A stretch of 64,000 nt of DNA, taken from NCBI RefSeq assembly GCF_030814815.1, contig NZ_JAUSVR010000003.1:248001-312000 (forward strand), read 5' to 3'. Of the stretch, positions 20,697-29,969 are shown in pieces (within the stretch, counting starts at the first letter, position 1; each line of letters starts with the position of its first letter). A model generated the notes under the pieces. It saw only the letters and a program-made list of their open reading frames with translations, made no database searches and was not told the origin of the DNA. The stretch comes from Ancylobacter amanitiformis. GTDB lineage: Bacteria; Pseudomonadota; Alphaproteobacteria; Rhizobiales; Xanthobacteraceae. The position numbers and the translations under genes were made by a program.

Positions 20697-22423
20697 TCCG
20701 CATCGTCCTCTATCTGCTGATCCTCGCCGCCATCGCCTTCGGGGTCGGCTGGCTGGCCGACCGTCCGGGCGACATCGCCATTGACTGGCAGGGCTGGCAC
20801 ATCGAGACCAGCATCCTCGTCGCGGCGAGCGCGCTGCTGGTGCTGCTGGCCGCCACCATTCTCGTCTGGACGCTGCTGCGCCTCCTCGTGCGCTCGCCCG
20901 ATCTCATCGGCTCGTCGCTGCGCAGCCGCCGCCGCAACAAGGGCTGGGCGGCGATCTCGCGCGGGCTCGTCGCGGTCGGTTCCGGCGACATCATGGGCGC
21001 GCGCCGCGCCGCCAATGACGCGCAGCGCCTGCTCGGCCGCGAGCCGCTGACCCAGCTGCTCGCCGCGCAGGCGGCACAGCTCTCGGGCGATACCGCGGGG
21101 GCCGAGGCCAGTTTCCGCACCATGACCGAAACGCCGGCAACCCGCCTGCTCGGCCTGCGCGGCCTGCACGTGGAGGCGCGCCGGCGCGGCGACACCAATG
21201 CCGCGCTGATGGCGGCGGAAGAAGCGGCGCGCCAGGAGCCGGGGCTCGCCTGGGCGGCGGACGCGGTGATCGAGGCGCGCTGCCTCTCCGGTGATTTCGC
21301 CGGGGCGCTCGCCATGCTGGAGCGCGAGGCGGCCCATGGCGGGCTCGACCGCGCGGCCCACCGGCGCCGACGGGCGGTGCTGCTCGCCGCGCAGGCGCTG
21401 GCGCTGGAGCTTTCCGATCCCTCGACGGCGCGCGAGAAAGCGGTGGAGGCCACCCGCCTTGCCTCGACGCTGGTGCCGGCGGCCGATGTCGCCGGGCGTC
21501 TGCTCGGCGCGGTGGGCGACGCCCGCAAGGCGGCGAAGATCATCGAGACCGCCTATGCGGCGACGCCGCATCCCGATCTGGCCGACGCCTATCTGCATCT
21601 GCGGCCCGGCGATTCCTCGCAGGAGCGGCTCAAGCGCATCCGCACGCTCACCTCGCGCATGCCCGCGCACCGGGAGAGCGCCATGGTGATGGCGCGCGCC
21701 GCGCTCGACGCGCAGGAATTCGACATTGCCCGCACGGCGCTGGCGCCGCTTCTGGGCGAGCCGTCGCAGCGCGTCTGCCTGCTGATGGCCGAGCTGGAAG
21801 CGGCCGAGCACGCCGATGTCGGCAAGGCGCGCGAATGGACCGCGCGCGCGGTGCGCGCCCTGCGCGATCCGGCCTGGGTGGCGGATGGGGTGGTCGCCGA
21901 GCGCTGGGCGCCGGTGTCGCCGGTGACGGGCAAGCTCGACGCCTTCGAATGGAAGGTGCTGCCGGGCATCGCCGCGACGCCGATGCTGGAAAACGAGGCC
22001 GAGCGCGTGAAGGCGGCGATCGCCGCCGCCATCGAAAGCCGCGCGGTGGCGCAGGCGGATGCCGATCGGGCACAGGCGGTGCCGCACGATGTGGCGCCAT
22101 CCAAGGTGGAGCCGCAGCCCGTGCCGCAGCCCGTGCCGCAGCCCGTGCCGCAGCCCGCGCCAGCCGTGGTCGACCTGCCGTCCGGGCCGGGCGCGCCGAC
22201 GCTGGCCCCGGAGGCCGAGGCTCATCGGGCGACAAGCGAGCGTCCGTCTTCCGCCGCCGGGGAGACACTGGTCGCCGCGCCCAGTTCGCCGGCCGGCGCG
22301 TCGGCACGCGGGCGGTCCGGGCCGGATGTTGTGGTGGCCATGCCGCATCTGCCGGACGATCCCGGCACCGGACCGCTTCACGAGGAAGCATCCCCGCGCG
22401 GGCGCCGTCCCTTCGGGGTGTGA
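20693..22423 (+). CDS. hemY: HemY-like TPR inner-membrane protein
   Basis: A 576-residue protein with two N-terminal membrane segments (VLYLLILAAIAFGVGWLA; SILVAASALLVLLAATILVW), the HemY_N domain and a long TPR-like helical array to about residue 430. This is the HemY of haem operons, not the protoporphyrinogen oxidase of the same name; its biochemical role is not established. The C-terminal ~110 residues are a Pro/Ala-rich tail containing a QPVP tandem repeat. Start is GTG, overlapping the preceding stop, so translation is probably coupled. Confidence 0.85.
   Translation: MIRIVLYLLILAAIAFGVGWLADRPGDIAIDWQGWHIETSILVAASALLVLLAATILVWTLLRLLVRSPDLIGSSLRSRRRNKGWAAISRGLVAVGSGDIMGARRAANDAQRLLGREPLTQLLAAQAAQLSGDTAGAEASFRTMTETPATRLLGLRGLHVEARRRGDTNAALMAAEEAARQEPGLAWAADAVIEARCLSGDFAGALAMLEREAAHGGLDRAAHRRRRAVLLAAQALALELSDPSTAREKAVEATRLASTLVPAADVAGRLLGAVGDARKAAKIIETAYAATPHPDLADAYLHLRPGDSSQERLKRIRTLTSRMPAHRESAMVMARAALDAQEFDIARTALAPLLGEPSQRVCLLMAELEAAEHADVGKAREWTARAVRALRDPAWVADGVVAERWAPVSPVTGKLDAFEWKVLPGIAATPMLENEAERVKAAIAAAIESRAVAQADADRAQAVPHDVAPSKVEPQPVPQPVPQPVPQPAPAVVDLPSGPGAPTLAPEAEAHRATSERPSSAAGETLVAAPSSPAGASARGRSGPDVVVAMPHLPDDPGTGPLHEEASPRGRRPFGV
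22115..22162 (+). repeat. 12-bp tandem repeat in hemY (QPVP units)
   Basis: Three perfect copies of cagcccgtgccg (22115-22150) and one degenerate copy (cagcccgcgcca, 22151-22162). They encode Gln-Pro-Val-Pro repeats in the proline-rich tail of the HemY-like protein. Confidence 0.95.
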
Positions 22424-22956
22424 TGCGGCGTCGGCCCGTGCTCGCGAAACCGGTGGTTCTCGGCAGGGCACGGGCCGAAGCGCTCTTGTGGGGCGCTGGA
22501 GGCAGCTGACGCCCCTGCGTCCGATCACGATGTCCCGTCAAGCGCGAGGCGCGGGGCGTGTTCAGGCCACCGGCAAAAAAAGCGTGCCGTGACGGCGCGC
22601 CGGAATGTCGCTCTGTTCGGGAAATGCCCCGCCAGAAGCCGGCCGCTCGTCAAGCGGCCGGAGGGAACGAACGTGGCCGGAGTACATCCGTCCTGACCAC
22701 GTTCCTGCCGGCGAGACGCTGACGAAGCGCCAACCTACCGACAGCCCCGTTCTGGCTGGGTTGTCAGTAATGTGGGATGCCGCAGCGGCATTTCAAGGGG
22801 CGGGGGCGGCATGAATGACGCTGCCGCTCCGCAGCCTTGTTTCCCTGCCGCATGGCCGGGATGGGGAAGCCGGAGGCGGCCCCTGCAGGCGAACGATGTG
22901 CCGGAAGGCGGGGGCGAGACCGGTCCTTCCAGACCGGCCCTCACAGACCGGCCCGA
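22424..22956. other. 533-bp intergenic region with several hairpins
   Basis: No credible gene is seen between hemY and the end of cobT. The region holds a run of perfect inverted repeats: 22431-22441 with 22468-22478 (11 bp, just after hemY, a possible weak terminator); 22639-22647 with 22653-22661 (9 bp); a nested hairpin at 22670-22703 (outer AACGTGG/CCACGTT, inner CGGA/TCCG); and ATGCCG-CAG-CGGCAT followed by TTT at 22777-22794. A small structured RNA is possible. I could not match it to a cobalamin riboswitch or any other known RNA. Confidence 0.4.
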
Positions 22957-25038
22957 TCAGGTCGAGCGTCGCGTGGGAAGATGCACGGGCCCGGCCCCAG
23001 CGGGAGCGCCCGGCCTGCCGCCCGCAGCCTTTCCGCCCGCAGCCTTTCCGCTCGGTGTCTTTCCGCCCGGCGTCTTGCCGGCCACCGCCGTGGTGGCTGG
23101 AGCCGGTTTCGCCGCCGCCGCTCGGGCGGCCGCCGCCTTCGCCGCGCCCTTCGGCGAGGTTCCGCGCTCCCCGCGCACGGGGCCGTGCTCGGCGAACAGT
23201 TCGGCGAGTTTTTCCGTCATCACCCCGCCCAGTTCTTCGGCGTCGACGATGGTCACCGCGCGCTTGTAATAGCGCGTCACGTCATGCCCGATGCCGATGG
23301 CGATGAGCTCGACCGGGGACTTGTCCTCGATCTGCTGGATCACCCAACGCAGGTGCCGCTCCAGATAATTGCCGGGATTCACCGAAAGCGTGGAATCGTC
23401 CACCGGCGCACCGTCGGAAATCATCATCAGGATGCGGCGTTGCTCGTTGCGGGCGAGCAGGCGGTTATGCGCCCAGTCCAGCGCCTCGCCGTCGATATTC
23501 TCCTTCAGCAGGCCCTCGCGCATCATCAGGCCGAGATTCTTGCGGGCGCGGCGCCAGGGGGCATCGGCCGACTTGTAGATGATATGGCGCAGGTCGTTCA
23601 GCCGGCCGGGCGCGCCCGGCTTGCCGGCGGAGAGCCACGCCTCACGCGCCTGCCCGCCTTTCCACGCCTTGGTGGTGAAGCCGAGGATCTCGACCTTGAC
23701 GCCGCAGCGCTCCAGCGTGCGCGCGAGAATATCCGCGCAGGCGGCGGCCACGGTGATCGGGCGCCCCCGCATCGAGCCGGAATTGTCGAGCAGCAGCGTG
23801 ACCACGGTGTCGCGGAAATCGGTGTCGCGCTCGCGCTTGAACGAGAGCGGCTGCATCGGATCGAGGATCACGCGGTAGAGCCGCGCGGGGTCGAGCATGC
23901 CCTCTTCGAGATCGAAATCCCAGCCGCGGCTCTGCTGCGCCATCAGCCGGCGCTGCAGCCGGTTGGCGAGGCGCGAGACGACGCCCGAGAGATGGCTGAG
24001 CTGCTTGTCCAGATAGGCGCGCAGCCGTGCCAGTTCCTCGGGGTCGCACAATTCGTCCGCGTTCACCGTCTCGTCGAAGCGCGGGGTGAAGGGGTGGTAT
24101 TCCGGCGGGCGCGGCTCGGCCGGCACGGCATTCTGCGGCTGCCAGGGCTCGGACGATTCATCGGAATCGCCCAGTTCGGCCTCGTCGGCGAGGTCGGAGG
24201 TGGGCTGTTCCTGCTGGTCTTCGCTGTCCTCCGGGTTCTGGTCGGAGGAGAGGTCGGTGTCGAGTTCGGTCTGGCCCTCGCTGTTCTCATCCTCCTCGGC
24301 GTCGCTGCCCTTGCCGCTGTCCTCGTCGCGGCTGTCATCGGCATCCGTGGAGGGGTCGTTATTCTCGTCGAACGGAGCAATGTCCTCGCCCATGCCGAGC
24401 GAGGACAGAAGATCGCGCATCGCCTCGGCAAAGCGCGTCTGGTCGGCGGCTGAGCCGGCAAGCTCGTCCAGCGCGGTGGCGCCGTGCTCCTCGATGAAGC
24501 CGCGCCAGAGATTGACCATCTCGCGCGCGGCGGCCGGCGGGGCCATGCCGGTCATGCGCTCGCGCAGCATGAGCGCGAGCGCATGTTCCAGCGGCGCGTC
24601 CGAACGGTCGGCCAGATTGGCGAAATTCGCCTTCTGGTAACGGTCCTCCAGCATGGCGGAGAGGTTGAGCGCCACGCCGTCCATGCGCAGCGCGCCAAGC
24701 GACTCGCAGCGGGTCTGCTCGGCGGCTTCGAACGCGGCGCGTGCCTGCTGGCCGACGGGGGAGAGGCGCTGGTGCACCTTGGGGTCGTGGCAGGCCATGC
24801 GCAGCGCCATGGAATCGGCATGGCCGCGCATGATGGCGGCATCCTGCTTGGTCATGCGGCGGGTGGGTTCGGGCAGGCGCGCGCGCCCGTCGGCGAAGCC
24901 CGGCCGTTCCGCGCCGAAGCTCACATCGATCTCGCGATTGCCCGCGATGGCGCGAAGGCAGCCCGTGACGGCGCGCTTGAGCGGCTCGGTCGGGGCTTCC
25001 TTGGGCTGGGCGCGGGTCGGGCGGTTCGAGGTGGACAT
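22957..25038 (-). CDS. cobT: Aerobic cobaltochelatase subunit CobT
   Basis: A 693-residue CobT, which with CobS forms the AAA+ chaperone complex driving CobN to insert cobalt into hydrogenobyrinic acid a,c-diamide (aerobic B12 pathway). The N-terminal helical part is followed by a very acidic linker (about residues 230-310, rich in Asp, Glu and Ser), then a von Willebrand A domain with the MIDAS motif [11 protein letters not shown]. The tail after about residue 630 is Ala/Lys/Gly/Pro-rich with a 5-residue repeat, longer than the usual ~630-residue protein. The ATG at 25038 was chosen because AAGG lies 8 bases upstream. CobN is not in the window. Confidence 0.95.
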   Translation of the reverse strand: MSTSNRPTRAQPKEAPTEPLKRAVTGCLRAIAGNREIDVSFGAERPGFADGRARLPEPTRRMTKQDAAIMRGHADSMALRMACHDPKVHQRLSPVGQQARAAFEAAEQTRCESLGALRMDGVALNLSAMLEDRYQKANFANLADRSDAPLEHALALMLRERMTGMAPPAAAREMVNLWRGFIEEHGATALDELAGSAADQTRFAEAMRDLLSSLGMGEDIAPFDENNDPSTDADDSRDEDSGKGSDAEEDENSEGQTELDTDLSSDQNPEDSEDQQEQPTSDLADEAELGDSDESSEPWQPQNAVPAEPRPPEYHPFTPRFDETVNADELCDPEELARLRAYLDKQLSHLSGVVSRLANRLQRRLMAQQSRGWDFDLEEGMLDPARLYRVILDPMQPLSFKRERDTDFRDTVVTLLLDNSGSMRGRPITVAAACADILARTLERCGVKVEILGFTTKAWKGGQAREAWLSAGKPGAPGRLNDLRHIIYKSADAPWRRARKNLGLMMREGLLKENIDGEALDWAHNRLLARNEQRRILMMISDGAPVDDSTLSVNPGNYLERHLRWVIQQIEDKSPVELIAIGIGHDVTRYYKRAVTIVDAEELGGVMTEKLAELFAEHGPVRGERGTSPKGAAKAAAARAAAAKPAPATTAVAGKTPGGKTPSGKAAGGKAAGGRPGAPAGAGPVHLPTRRST
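23020..23079 (-). repeat. 15-bp tandem repeat in the cobT tail
   Basis: Four 15-bp units: two identical (gcccgcagcctttcc, 23020-23049), then gctcggtgtctttcc and gcccggcgtcttgcc (to 23079). On the minus strand they encode [10 protein letters not shown] and two GKAAG units (residues 654-673). Confidence 0.9.
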
Positions 25039-25086
25039 GATCATCGCCTTGGATCGAGAGGCAGCCTCGGATGCCGAGGTTTCATT

Positions 25087-25260
25087 CCTCTCCCCGTGGG
25101 GGAGAGGTGGCCCGCGAAGCGGGTCGGTGAGGGGCTGCGCGATTGCGAAGCGTCGGGTACCCCTCACCGTACCCCTCTCCATCAAAATCAGCTGTTGCCG
25201 ACTTCGATCTTGCGAACCGAACCCGGCAACAGCCGGGTTCGGCGGGGAGAGGGAGAGAGC
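25087..25260. repeat. Intergenic palindromic repeat (REP-like) between cobS and cobT
   Basis: Contains CCTCTCCCC-GTG-GGGGAGAGG (25087-25107), then GTGAGGGG and CCCCTCACC copies, and an 11-bp perfect hairpin, ccgaacccggc/gccgggttcgg (25217-25242, loop AACA). The first element, with the following TGGCCC...GTGAGGGG, is shared with the rpsP-rimM spacer at 52.6 kb, so this is a dispersed repeat family. It lies between cobS and cobT on the same strand and could act as an attenuator or mRNA-stability element. Confidence 0.75.
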
Positions 25261-25264
25261 CCGT

Positions 25265-26254
25265 TCACGACATGACGACGTTGACCGCCGATTCCGTCAG
25301 TTCCTTGCCGAAGCAGCGCTGGTAGAACTCGGCCACCAGCGGGCGCTCCAGTTCGTCGCACTTGTTGAGGAAGGTCACGCGGAACGAGAAGGCGAGTTCC
25401 TGGAAGATCTCGGCGTTCTCGGCCCAGGTGATCACGGTGCGCGGGCTCATCACGGTCGACAGGTCGCCATTGATGAAGGCCTGACGGGTGAGGTCGGCGA
25501 GGCGCACCATGCGCGCGACGGTGTCGCGCCCGCCCTCGGTCTGGAAGTGCTTGGCCTTGGAGAGGACGATGTCGACCTCCTTGTCATGCGCCAGATAGTT
25601 CAGCGTGGTGACGATGGACCAGCGGTCCATCTGCGCCTGATTGATCTGCTGCGTGCCGTGATAGAGGCCGGTCGTGTCGCCGAGGCCGATCGTGTTGGCG
25701 GTGGAGAACAGCCGGAACGCGCCGTGCGGGCGGATGACGCGGTTCTGGTCGAGCAGCGTCAGCCGGCCGGCCGATTCCAGCACGCGCTGGATGACGAACA
25801 TCACGTCCGGCCGGCCGGCGTCATATTCGTCAAACACGAGCGCGACATTGTTCTGGTAGGCCCAGGGCAGGATGCCGTCCCGGAATTCGGTGACCTGCAG
25901 CCCGTCCTTGACCACGATGGCATCCTTGCCGATCAGGTCGATACGGGAGATGTGGCTGTCGAGGTTGACGCGCACGCAGGGCCAGTTGAGGCGGGCCGCG
26001 ACCTGCTCGATATGGCTCGACTTGCCGGTTCCGTGGTACCCCGTCACCATCACGCGGCGGTTATGGGCGAAGCCGGCGAGAATGGCGAGCGTGGTCGGGC
26101 GGTCGAACAGATAGTCCGGATCAACCTCCGGCACATACGCGTCCGGTTCGGCATAGGCCGGGACTTCCAGATCGACATCGATGCCGAACACCTGGCGGAC
26201 GGACACCTTCATGTCCGGCAGCACGGCGGTATGCGTGGGCGAGGCAGTCATCAT
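25265..26254 (-). CDS. cobS: Aerobic cobaltochelatase subunit CobS
   Basis: A 329-residue AAA+ ATPase of the MoxR/CobS type that powers cobalt insertion with CobT and CobN. The Walker A motif GYHGTGKSS is at residues 72-80 and Walker B VFDEYDAG at 140-147. [12 protein letters not shown] is sensor-1-like, and an arginine-rich C-terminal lid follows. Length is normal (about 330). Upstream of cobT on the same strand, separated by a 226-bp spacer occupied mostly by a palindromic repeat; a J-domain gene precedes it. Confidence 0.96.
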   Translation of the reverse strand: MMTASPTHTAVLPDMKVSVRQVFGIDVDLEVPAYAEPDAYVPEVDPDYLFDRPTTLAILAGFAHNRRVMVTGYHGTGKSSHIEQVAARLNWPCVRVNLDSHISRIDLIGKDAIVVKDGLQVTEFRDGILPWAYQNNVALVFDEYDAGRPDVMFVIQRVLESAGRLTLLDQNRVIRPHGAFRLFSTANTIGLGDTTGLYHGTQQINQAQMDRWSIVTTLNYLAHDKEVDIVLSKAKHFQTEGGRDTVARMVRLADLTRQAFINGDLSTVMSPRTVITWAENAEIFQELAFSFRVTFLNKCDELERPLVAEFYQRCFGKELTESAVNVVMS

Positions 26255-26301
26255 TCCTCCGTTGCCGCGCTAGCGATCGCGGACTTGTCAGCATAGCGGC
26301 C

Positions 26302-26919
26302 CTAACAGAAGCCCGCCGTCTTCAGATGATTATAGGCCTGGATCACGTCGCGCAGCCGGTCCTCGGTGGAAATATCACCGCCATTGGCGTCCGGATGGTA
26401 TTTTTTTACCAGAAGCTTGAAGCGCGCCTTGATCTCCTCCGGCGTGGCGGAAATCTCCACGCCGAGCGATTCGAAGGCGCGACGCTCGGCATTGCGGATC
26501 ATGCGCCCGTCGCGCGGCGGCTCGGGGGTGGGCCGGCTGCTCCCGCCCATCTCGCCAAACACGCCGAACGGGTCGGCAAAGCCTTCCGGCTGATGTTCCT
26601 GGCCCTGCGCGCCGCGCCGGGCGCCGCCATTCTGGCCCATCTTCCAGGTGGGGCGATGGCCGGTCATCGCGTCCTTCTGGTAGGCCGTCACGGCATCGTC
26701 CGGCATGCCGGCGAAATAGTTGTAGGACTGGTTGTATTCGCGCACGTGGTCGAAGCAGTAGCGCCAGAACTGCCCTTCGCGATGGCGCCCCTTGGGCGCG
26801 CGGTGCGTGGCCGGCTTGTCGCAGCCCGCCCATTCGCAGGTCGGGCACTCCGTCTTGAGACGGCGTTCCCGGTCCGGCTTGACACGAATGCGGTCGAATA
26901 TGGGGGAGTCGAGTTTCAT
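26302..26919 (-). CDS. J-domain (DnaJ-like) protein
   Basis: A 205-residue protein with a C-terminal J domain (RAFESLGVEISATPEEIKAR, then LLVKKYHPDANGG with the HPD motif needed to stimulate Hsp70). The N-terminal half has a CPTCEWAGCDKPATHRAP segment with three Cys and one His, possibly a metal site, and FWRYCFDHVREYN. This architecture next to cobS is common in rhizobia; the client protein is unknown. The ATG at 26919 (MKLDSPIFDRIRV) is the family-typical start. It is 47 bp upstream of cobS and divergent from bolA. Confidence 0.9.
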   Translation of the reverse strand: MKLDSPIFDRIRVKPDRERRLKTECPTCEWAGCDKPATHRAPKGRHREGQFWRYCFDHVREYNQSYNYFAGMPDDAVTAYQKDAMTGHRPTWKMGQNGGARRGAQGQEHQPEGFADPFGVFGEMGGSSRPTPEPPRDGRMIRNAERRAFESLGVEISATPEEIKARFKLLVKKYHPDANGGDISTEDRLRDVIQAYNHLKTAGFC

Positions 26920-27029
26920 GGTCGGGTGATTATGCGTGGGCTGGGACGGGTATACAAGAAACCAACGGTGCGTCACCGTGCCGGACGGCGATATTGACGC
27001 TTCGCGCTGCGGGAGGTACCGCATCAGCC

Positions 27030-27344
27030 ATGAGCACGCTCCCCCCGAATTCCCAGATTCCTGACGCGCAGGATGCCGTCGCCAGCGCGCTGGCGCGCGT
27101 GCGCACCGCGCTGGCGCAGCTGTCCCCGAGCGTTCTGGAGCTTGAGGACGAAAGCCATCGGCATGAGGGACATGGTGGACACCGTGCGGGGCAGCTCACG
27201 CATCTGCGCGTGCGCATCGTGGCGGAAGCGTTTCGGGGGCAGGGCCGGATTGCCCGGCACCGCGTGGTGAACGGCCTGCTCGCGGAGGAGATCGCCCGCG
27301 GACTGCATGCGCTCGCGATCGAGGCCAAAGCCCCCGGGGAGTGA
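27030..27344 (+). CDS. bolA: BolA-family protein
   Basis: A 104-residue BolA-like protein. The core carries LELEDESHRHEGHGGH and THLRVRIVAEAF, then RHRVVNGLLAEEIARGLHALAIEAKAP, which contains the conserved RH of the family. BolA proteins pair with monothiol glutaredoxins around a [2Fe-2S] cluster or act as DNA-binding regulators. Start ATG at 27030, with GGGAGG 13 bases upstream. Divergent from the J-domain gene, a pairing seen in many rhizobia. Confidence 0.92.
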   Translation: MSTLPPNSQIPDAQDAVASALARVRTALAQLSPSVLELEDESHRHEGHGGHRAGQLTHLRVRIVAEAFRGQGRIARHRVVNGLLAEEIARGLHALAIEAKAPGE

Positions 27345-27411
27345 CGGCAAGCCCGCTCTATATGGGCCGCGCCGGCGGAAATTCCAGCGCCCGCCCTCAC
27401 GCCGCCCGTCC

Positions 27412-28689
27412 TTACACCGTCGTGCGGCGCAGCGGCACCACGCGCAGAAGGGTGATGCGGTTGCGCTGCTTGCGCATCACCTGAAAGCGGAAGCCGTGGA
27501 ACAGGAAGGCCTGTCCGGGCTCGGGAATGATGCGCGCCTCGTGAATGACCAGCCCGGCAATGGTGGTCGCCTCCTCGTCCGGCAGGTCCCAGCCCATGGC
27601 GCGGTTGAGATCGCGGATCGCCACCGATCCCTCCACGCTGACCGAGCCGTCCGGCTGGCGGCGGGCCCCGGTGAACGCCTTGTCGTGCTCGTCGGTGATG
27701 TCGCCGACGATTTCCTCGAGAATGTCCTCCAGCGTCACCAGCCCCATCACCTCGCCATACTCGTCGACCACGAGGGCGAAATGCTGCTTGCGGCGGCGGA
27801 ACGCCTTGAGCTGGTCGGCCAGCGAAGTGACGTCCGGCACGAACCATGGCGGGCGGGCGATGGCCTCGACATCGAGATTCGACGTGTCGTTGCCGATGGC
27901 GCGCAGTTCCCGCAGCAGATCCTTGGCGTGCAGCACGCCGATGATGTTGTCGGGTCGCTCGCGCCAGAGCGGCAGGCGGGTATGGGGTGAGGCCAGCACC
28001 TCGCTGACGATGGTCTCGGGTGGATCATCCGCATCGAGGCTGGCCATCTTGGTGCGGTGGACCATGATGTCGGATACCGCCAGCTCGCTGAGGTCGAGCA
28101 GGCCGCCGAGCATGTCGCGCTCGTCCTTCACCACGCTGCCCTCGCGGTGCAGAAGGTCGACCGCCCCGCGCAGTTCCTCGGCGGCGGAGAGCACGCTCTG
28201 GGTCTTGCCGAGCGGCACCCCAAGCCCTTTCAGCATGCTGCGCACCAGCGCCTCGATGGCGAGGGTCAGCGGGCCGAAAAGGCTCACCAGCACCCGCAGC
28301 GGACGCACCACGCGCAGCGAGACCTGGTCGGGATGGTTGATGGCGATGGTCTTGGGCAGCACCTCGGAGAAGATGACCACGACGATGGTCATGCCGATGG
28401 TGGCATACGCGATGCCCGCGGTGCCGAACCAGGCGAGCAGCAGGCCGGTCGTGAGCGAGGACGCGGCAATGTTGACGAGATTGTTGCCCAGCAGGATACC
28501 GCCGATCAGACGCTCGCGCCGGGCCATCATGCTGTTGACGAGGGCGGCGCGCGTGTCGCCGTTCTTCTCCAGCGCGTGCATGCGCGCCTTGGAAGAGGCC
28601 GTCAGGGCCGTCTCGCTGCCGGAGAAGAAGAACGACAGCAGCAGGCAGACGACAACCGCGCCCAGGGCCATCCAGTCATAGGTGGTCAC
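27412..28689 (-). CDS. CNNM/CorC-type membrane protein with CBS pair
   Basis: A 425-residue inner-membrane protein of the HlyC/CorC (CNNM) family. An N-terminal DUF21 domain has three to four membrane segments (MALGAVVVCLLLSFFFSG, ILLGNNLVNIAASSLTTG, ATIGMTIVVVIFSEVLPKT). A CBS pair follows (about 200-320: VSDIMVHRTKMASLDAD; LVVDEYGEVMGLVTLEDILE), then a C-terminal CorC/HlyC domain ending RITLLRVVPL. Relatives act in Mg2+ export or magnesium homeostasis; the old haemolysin name is misleading. It follows aroB on the same strand after 140 bp that include a tandem repeat. Confidence 0.9.
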   Translation of the reverse strand: MTTYDWMALGAVVVCLLLSFFFSGSETALTASSKARMHALEKNGDTRAALVNSMMARRERLIGGILLGNNLVNIAASSLTTGLLLAWFGTAGIAYATIGMTIVVVIFSEVLPKTIAINHPDQVSLRVVRPLRVLVSLFGPLTLAIEALVRSMLKGLGVPLGKTQSVLSAAEELRGAVDLLHREGSVVKDERDMLGGLLDLSELAVSDIMVHRTKMASLDADDPPETIVSEVLASPHTRLPLWRERPDNIIGVLHAKDLLRELRAIGNDTSNLDVEAIARPPWFVPDVTSLADQLKAFRRRKQHFALVVDEYGEVMGLVTLEDILEEIVGDITDEHDKAFTGARRQPDGSVSVEGSVAIRDLNRAMGWDLPDEEATTIAGLVIHEARIIPEPGQAFLFHGFRFQVMRKQRNRITLLRVVPLRRTTV

Positions 28690-28741
28690 ATGGCCCTCCC
28701 CAGAATGCGGGCGATCCCGCGGCGCGGGTTGCCGCGCGCAA

Positions 28742-28807
28742 GATGCCCGTTCGATGCCCGTTCGATGCCCGTTCGATGCCCGTTCGATGCCTGCCCGACG
28801 CCCGTCC
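28742..28807. repeat. 11-bp intergenic tandem repeat
   Basis: Four perfect copies of gatgcccgttc (28742-28785), then two degenerate copies (gatgcctgccc, gacgcccgtcc). The unit equals about one helical turn. It lies between the aroB stop and the start of the CNNM gene. Confidence 0.95.
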
Positions 28808-28829
28808 GCGCCGACGGCGTCGCCGGATA

Positions 28830-29969
28830 TCAGATGGCGGCGCGCTCGGCCTCAAGAAAGGCACGCAGTTCGGCCGGGTCGACGTCGCGGGCGATGAAGC
28901 TGCGGCCGATGCCGCGCGCCAGGATGAAGGTCAGCGCGCCGCGCGAGACTTTCTTGTCCTGGGCGATCAGGTCCATCAGCCCGTCCGTGTCCGGCAGATC
29001 GCCCGGAATGTCCTGGATGCGTGTCGGCAGGCCGACCGTCTTGAGATGGGTGGCGACGCGCACGGCATCGGCCTGGGTGCACAATCCCTGCCGGGCGGAG
29101 AAGCGGAAGGCCTGCGCCATGCCCACCGCCACCGCCTCGCCATGCAGCAGGCGCTGGGAGAAGCCGGCCCCGGCTTCCAGCGCATGGCCGAACGTGTGGC
29201 CGAGATTGAGCAGGGCGCGGTCGCCGGTTTCCTTCTCGTCACGCGAAACCACGGCGGCCTTGGAGGCGCAGCTGGTGGCGATCGCCTCGATGCGGGCCGG
29301 CCCGCCCTCGAACACTTCCTGCCACTTGCGCTCCAGCCAGCCGAAGAACGGAGCGTTGTCGATCAGGCCGTATTTGGCGACCTCGGCATAGCCGGCGCGG
29401 AATTCGCGCAGCGGCAGCGTGTCGAGCGCGTCGCTGTCGGCGAGCACCAGGATCGGCTGGTGAAAGGCGCCGACCAGGTTCTTGCCGTGGCGCGAATTGA
29501 TGCCGGTCTTGCCACCGACCGAGGAATCCACCTGCGCCAGCAGGCTGGTCGGGGCCTGCACGAAATCGACGCCGCGCCGCAGCGCCGCCGCCGCGAAGCC
29601 GGCGAGGTCGCCCACCACGCCGCCGCCGAGCGCCAGCACCAGATCGCGCCGCTCGATGCGGGCGGCGAGCAGGGCGTCGACCACCTCCTCGAACACGCGG
29701 AAGCACTTCGATTTCTCACCCGGCTCGACGATGACCGGCGTGGGGGTGAGCCCGGCGGCCCGGAGCGCGGCTTCCACCGTGGCGAGGTGGCGCTCGGCGA
29801 CATGGCGATCGGTGACGATGCCGACCCGCGCGCCGGGCCGCAGCCTGGCGATGCGCTCGCCCGCCTCGTGGAACAGGCCGGGGCCGATGAGGATGTCGTA
29901 GGCCCGTTCGCCGAGCCCCACATTCAGCCGGGTGATATCGGGGCGAAGCTCCTCGGCAACGTGGCTCAC
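28830..29969 (-). CDS. aroB: 3-dehydroquinate synthase
   Basis: A 379-residue AroB converting DAHP to 3-dehydroquinate (shikimate pathway step 2; NAD and Zn2+ or Co2+ dependent). It shows GIVTDRHVAERH, LALGGGVVGDLAGFAAA, PTSLLAQVDSSVGGKTGIN, the metal-ligand region FRAGYAEVAKYGLI and NLGHTFGHALE with HGEAVAVGM. The start is the GTG at 29969, overlapping the aroK stop (GTGA), so aroK-aroB translation is coupled. Confidence 0.96.
   Translation of the reverse strand: MSHVAEELRPDITRLNVGLGERAYDILIGPGLFHEAGERIARLRPGARVGIVTDRHVAERHLATVEAALRAAGLTPTPVIVEPGEKSKCFRVFEEVVDALLAARIERRDLVLALGGGVVGDLAGFAAAALRRGVDFVQAPTSLLAQVDSSVGGKTGINSRHGKNLVGAFHQPILVLADSDALDTLPLREFRAGYAEVAKYGLIDNAPFFGWLERKWQEVFEGGPARIEAIATSCASKAAVVSRDEKETGDRALLNLGHTFGHALEAGAGFSQRLLHGEAVAVGMAQAFRFSARQGLCTQADAVRVATHLKTVGLPTRIQDIPGDLPDTDGLMDLIAQDKKVSRGALTFILARGIGRSFIARDVDPAELRAFLEAERAAI

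Noticed and set aside
22424..22956. Cobalamin riboswitch near cobT
   Set aside because: The region lies downstream of cobT, not upstream, and neither strand has a recognisable B12 box.
22772..23306. Plus-strand open frames across the cobT 3' end
   Set aside because: They overlap the well-supported cobT tail and are Pro/Ala/Arg-rich products of the GC-rich repeat.
28742..28807. CRISPR array
   Set aside because: Units are 11 bp and contiguous with no spacers, and there are no cas genes in the window. The same reasoning applies to the other tandem arrays.
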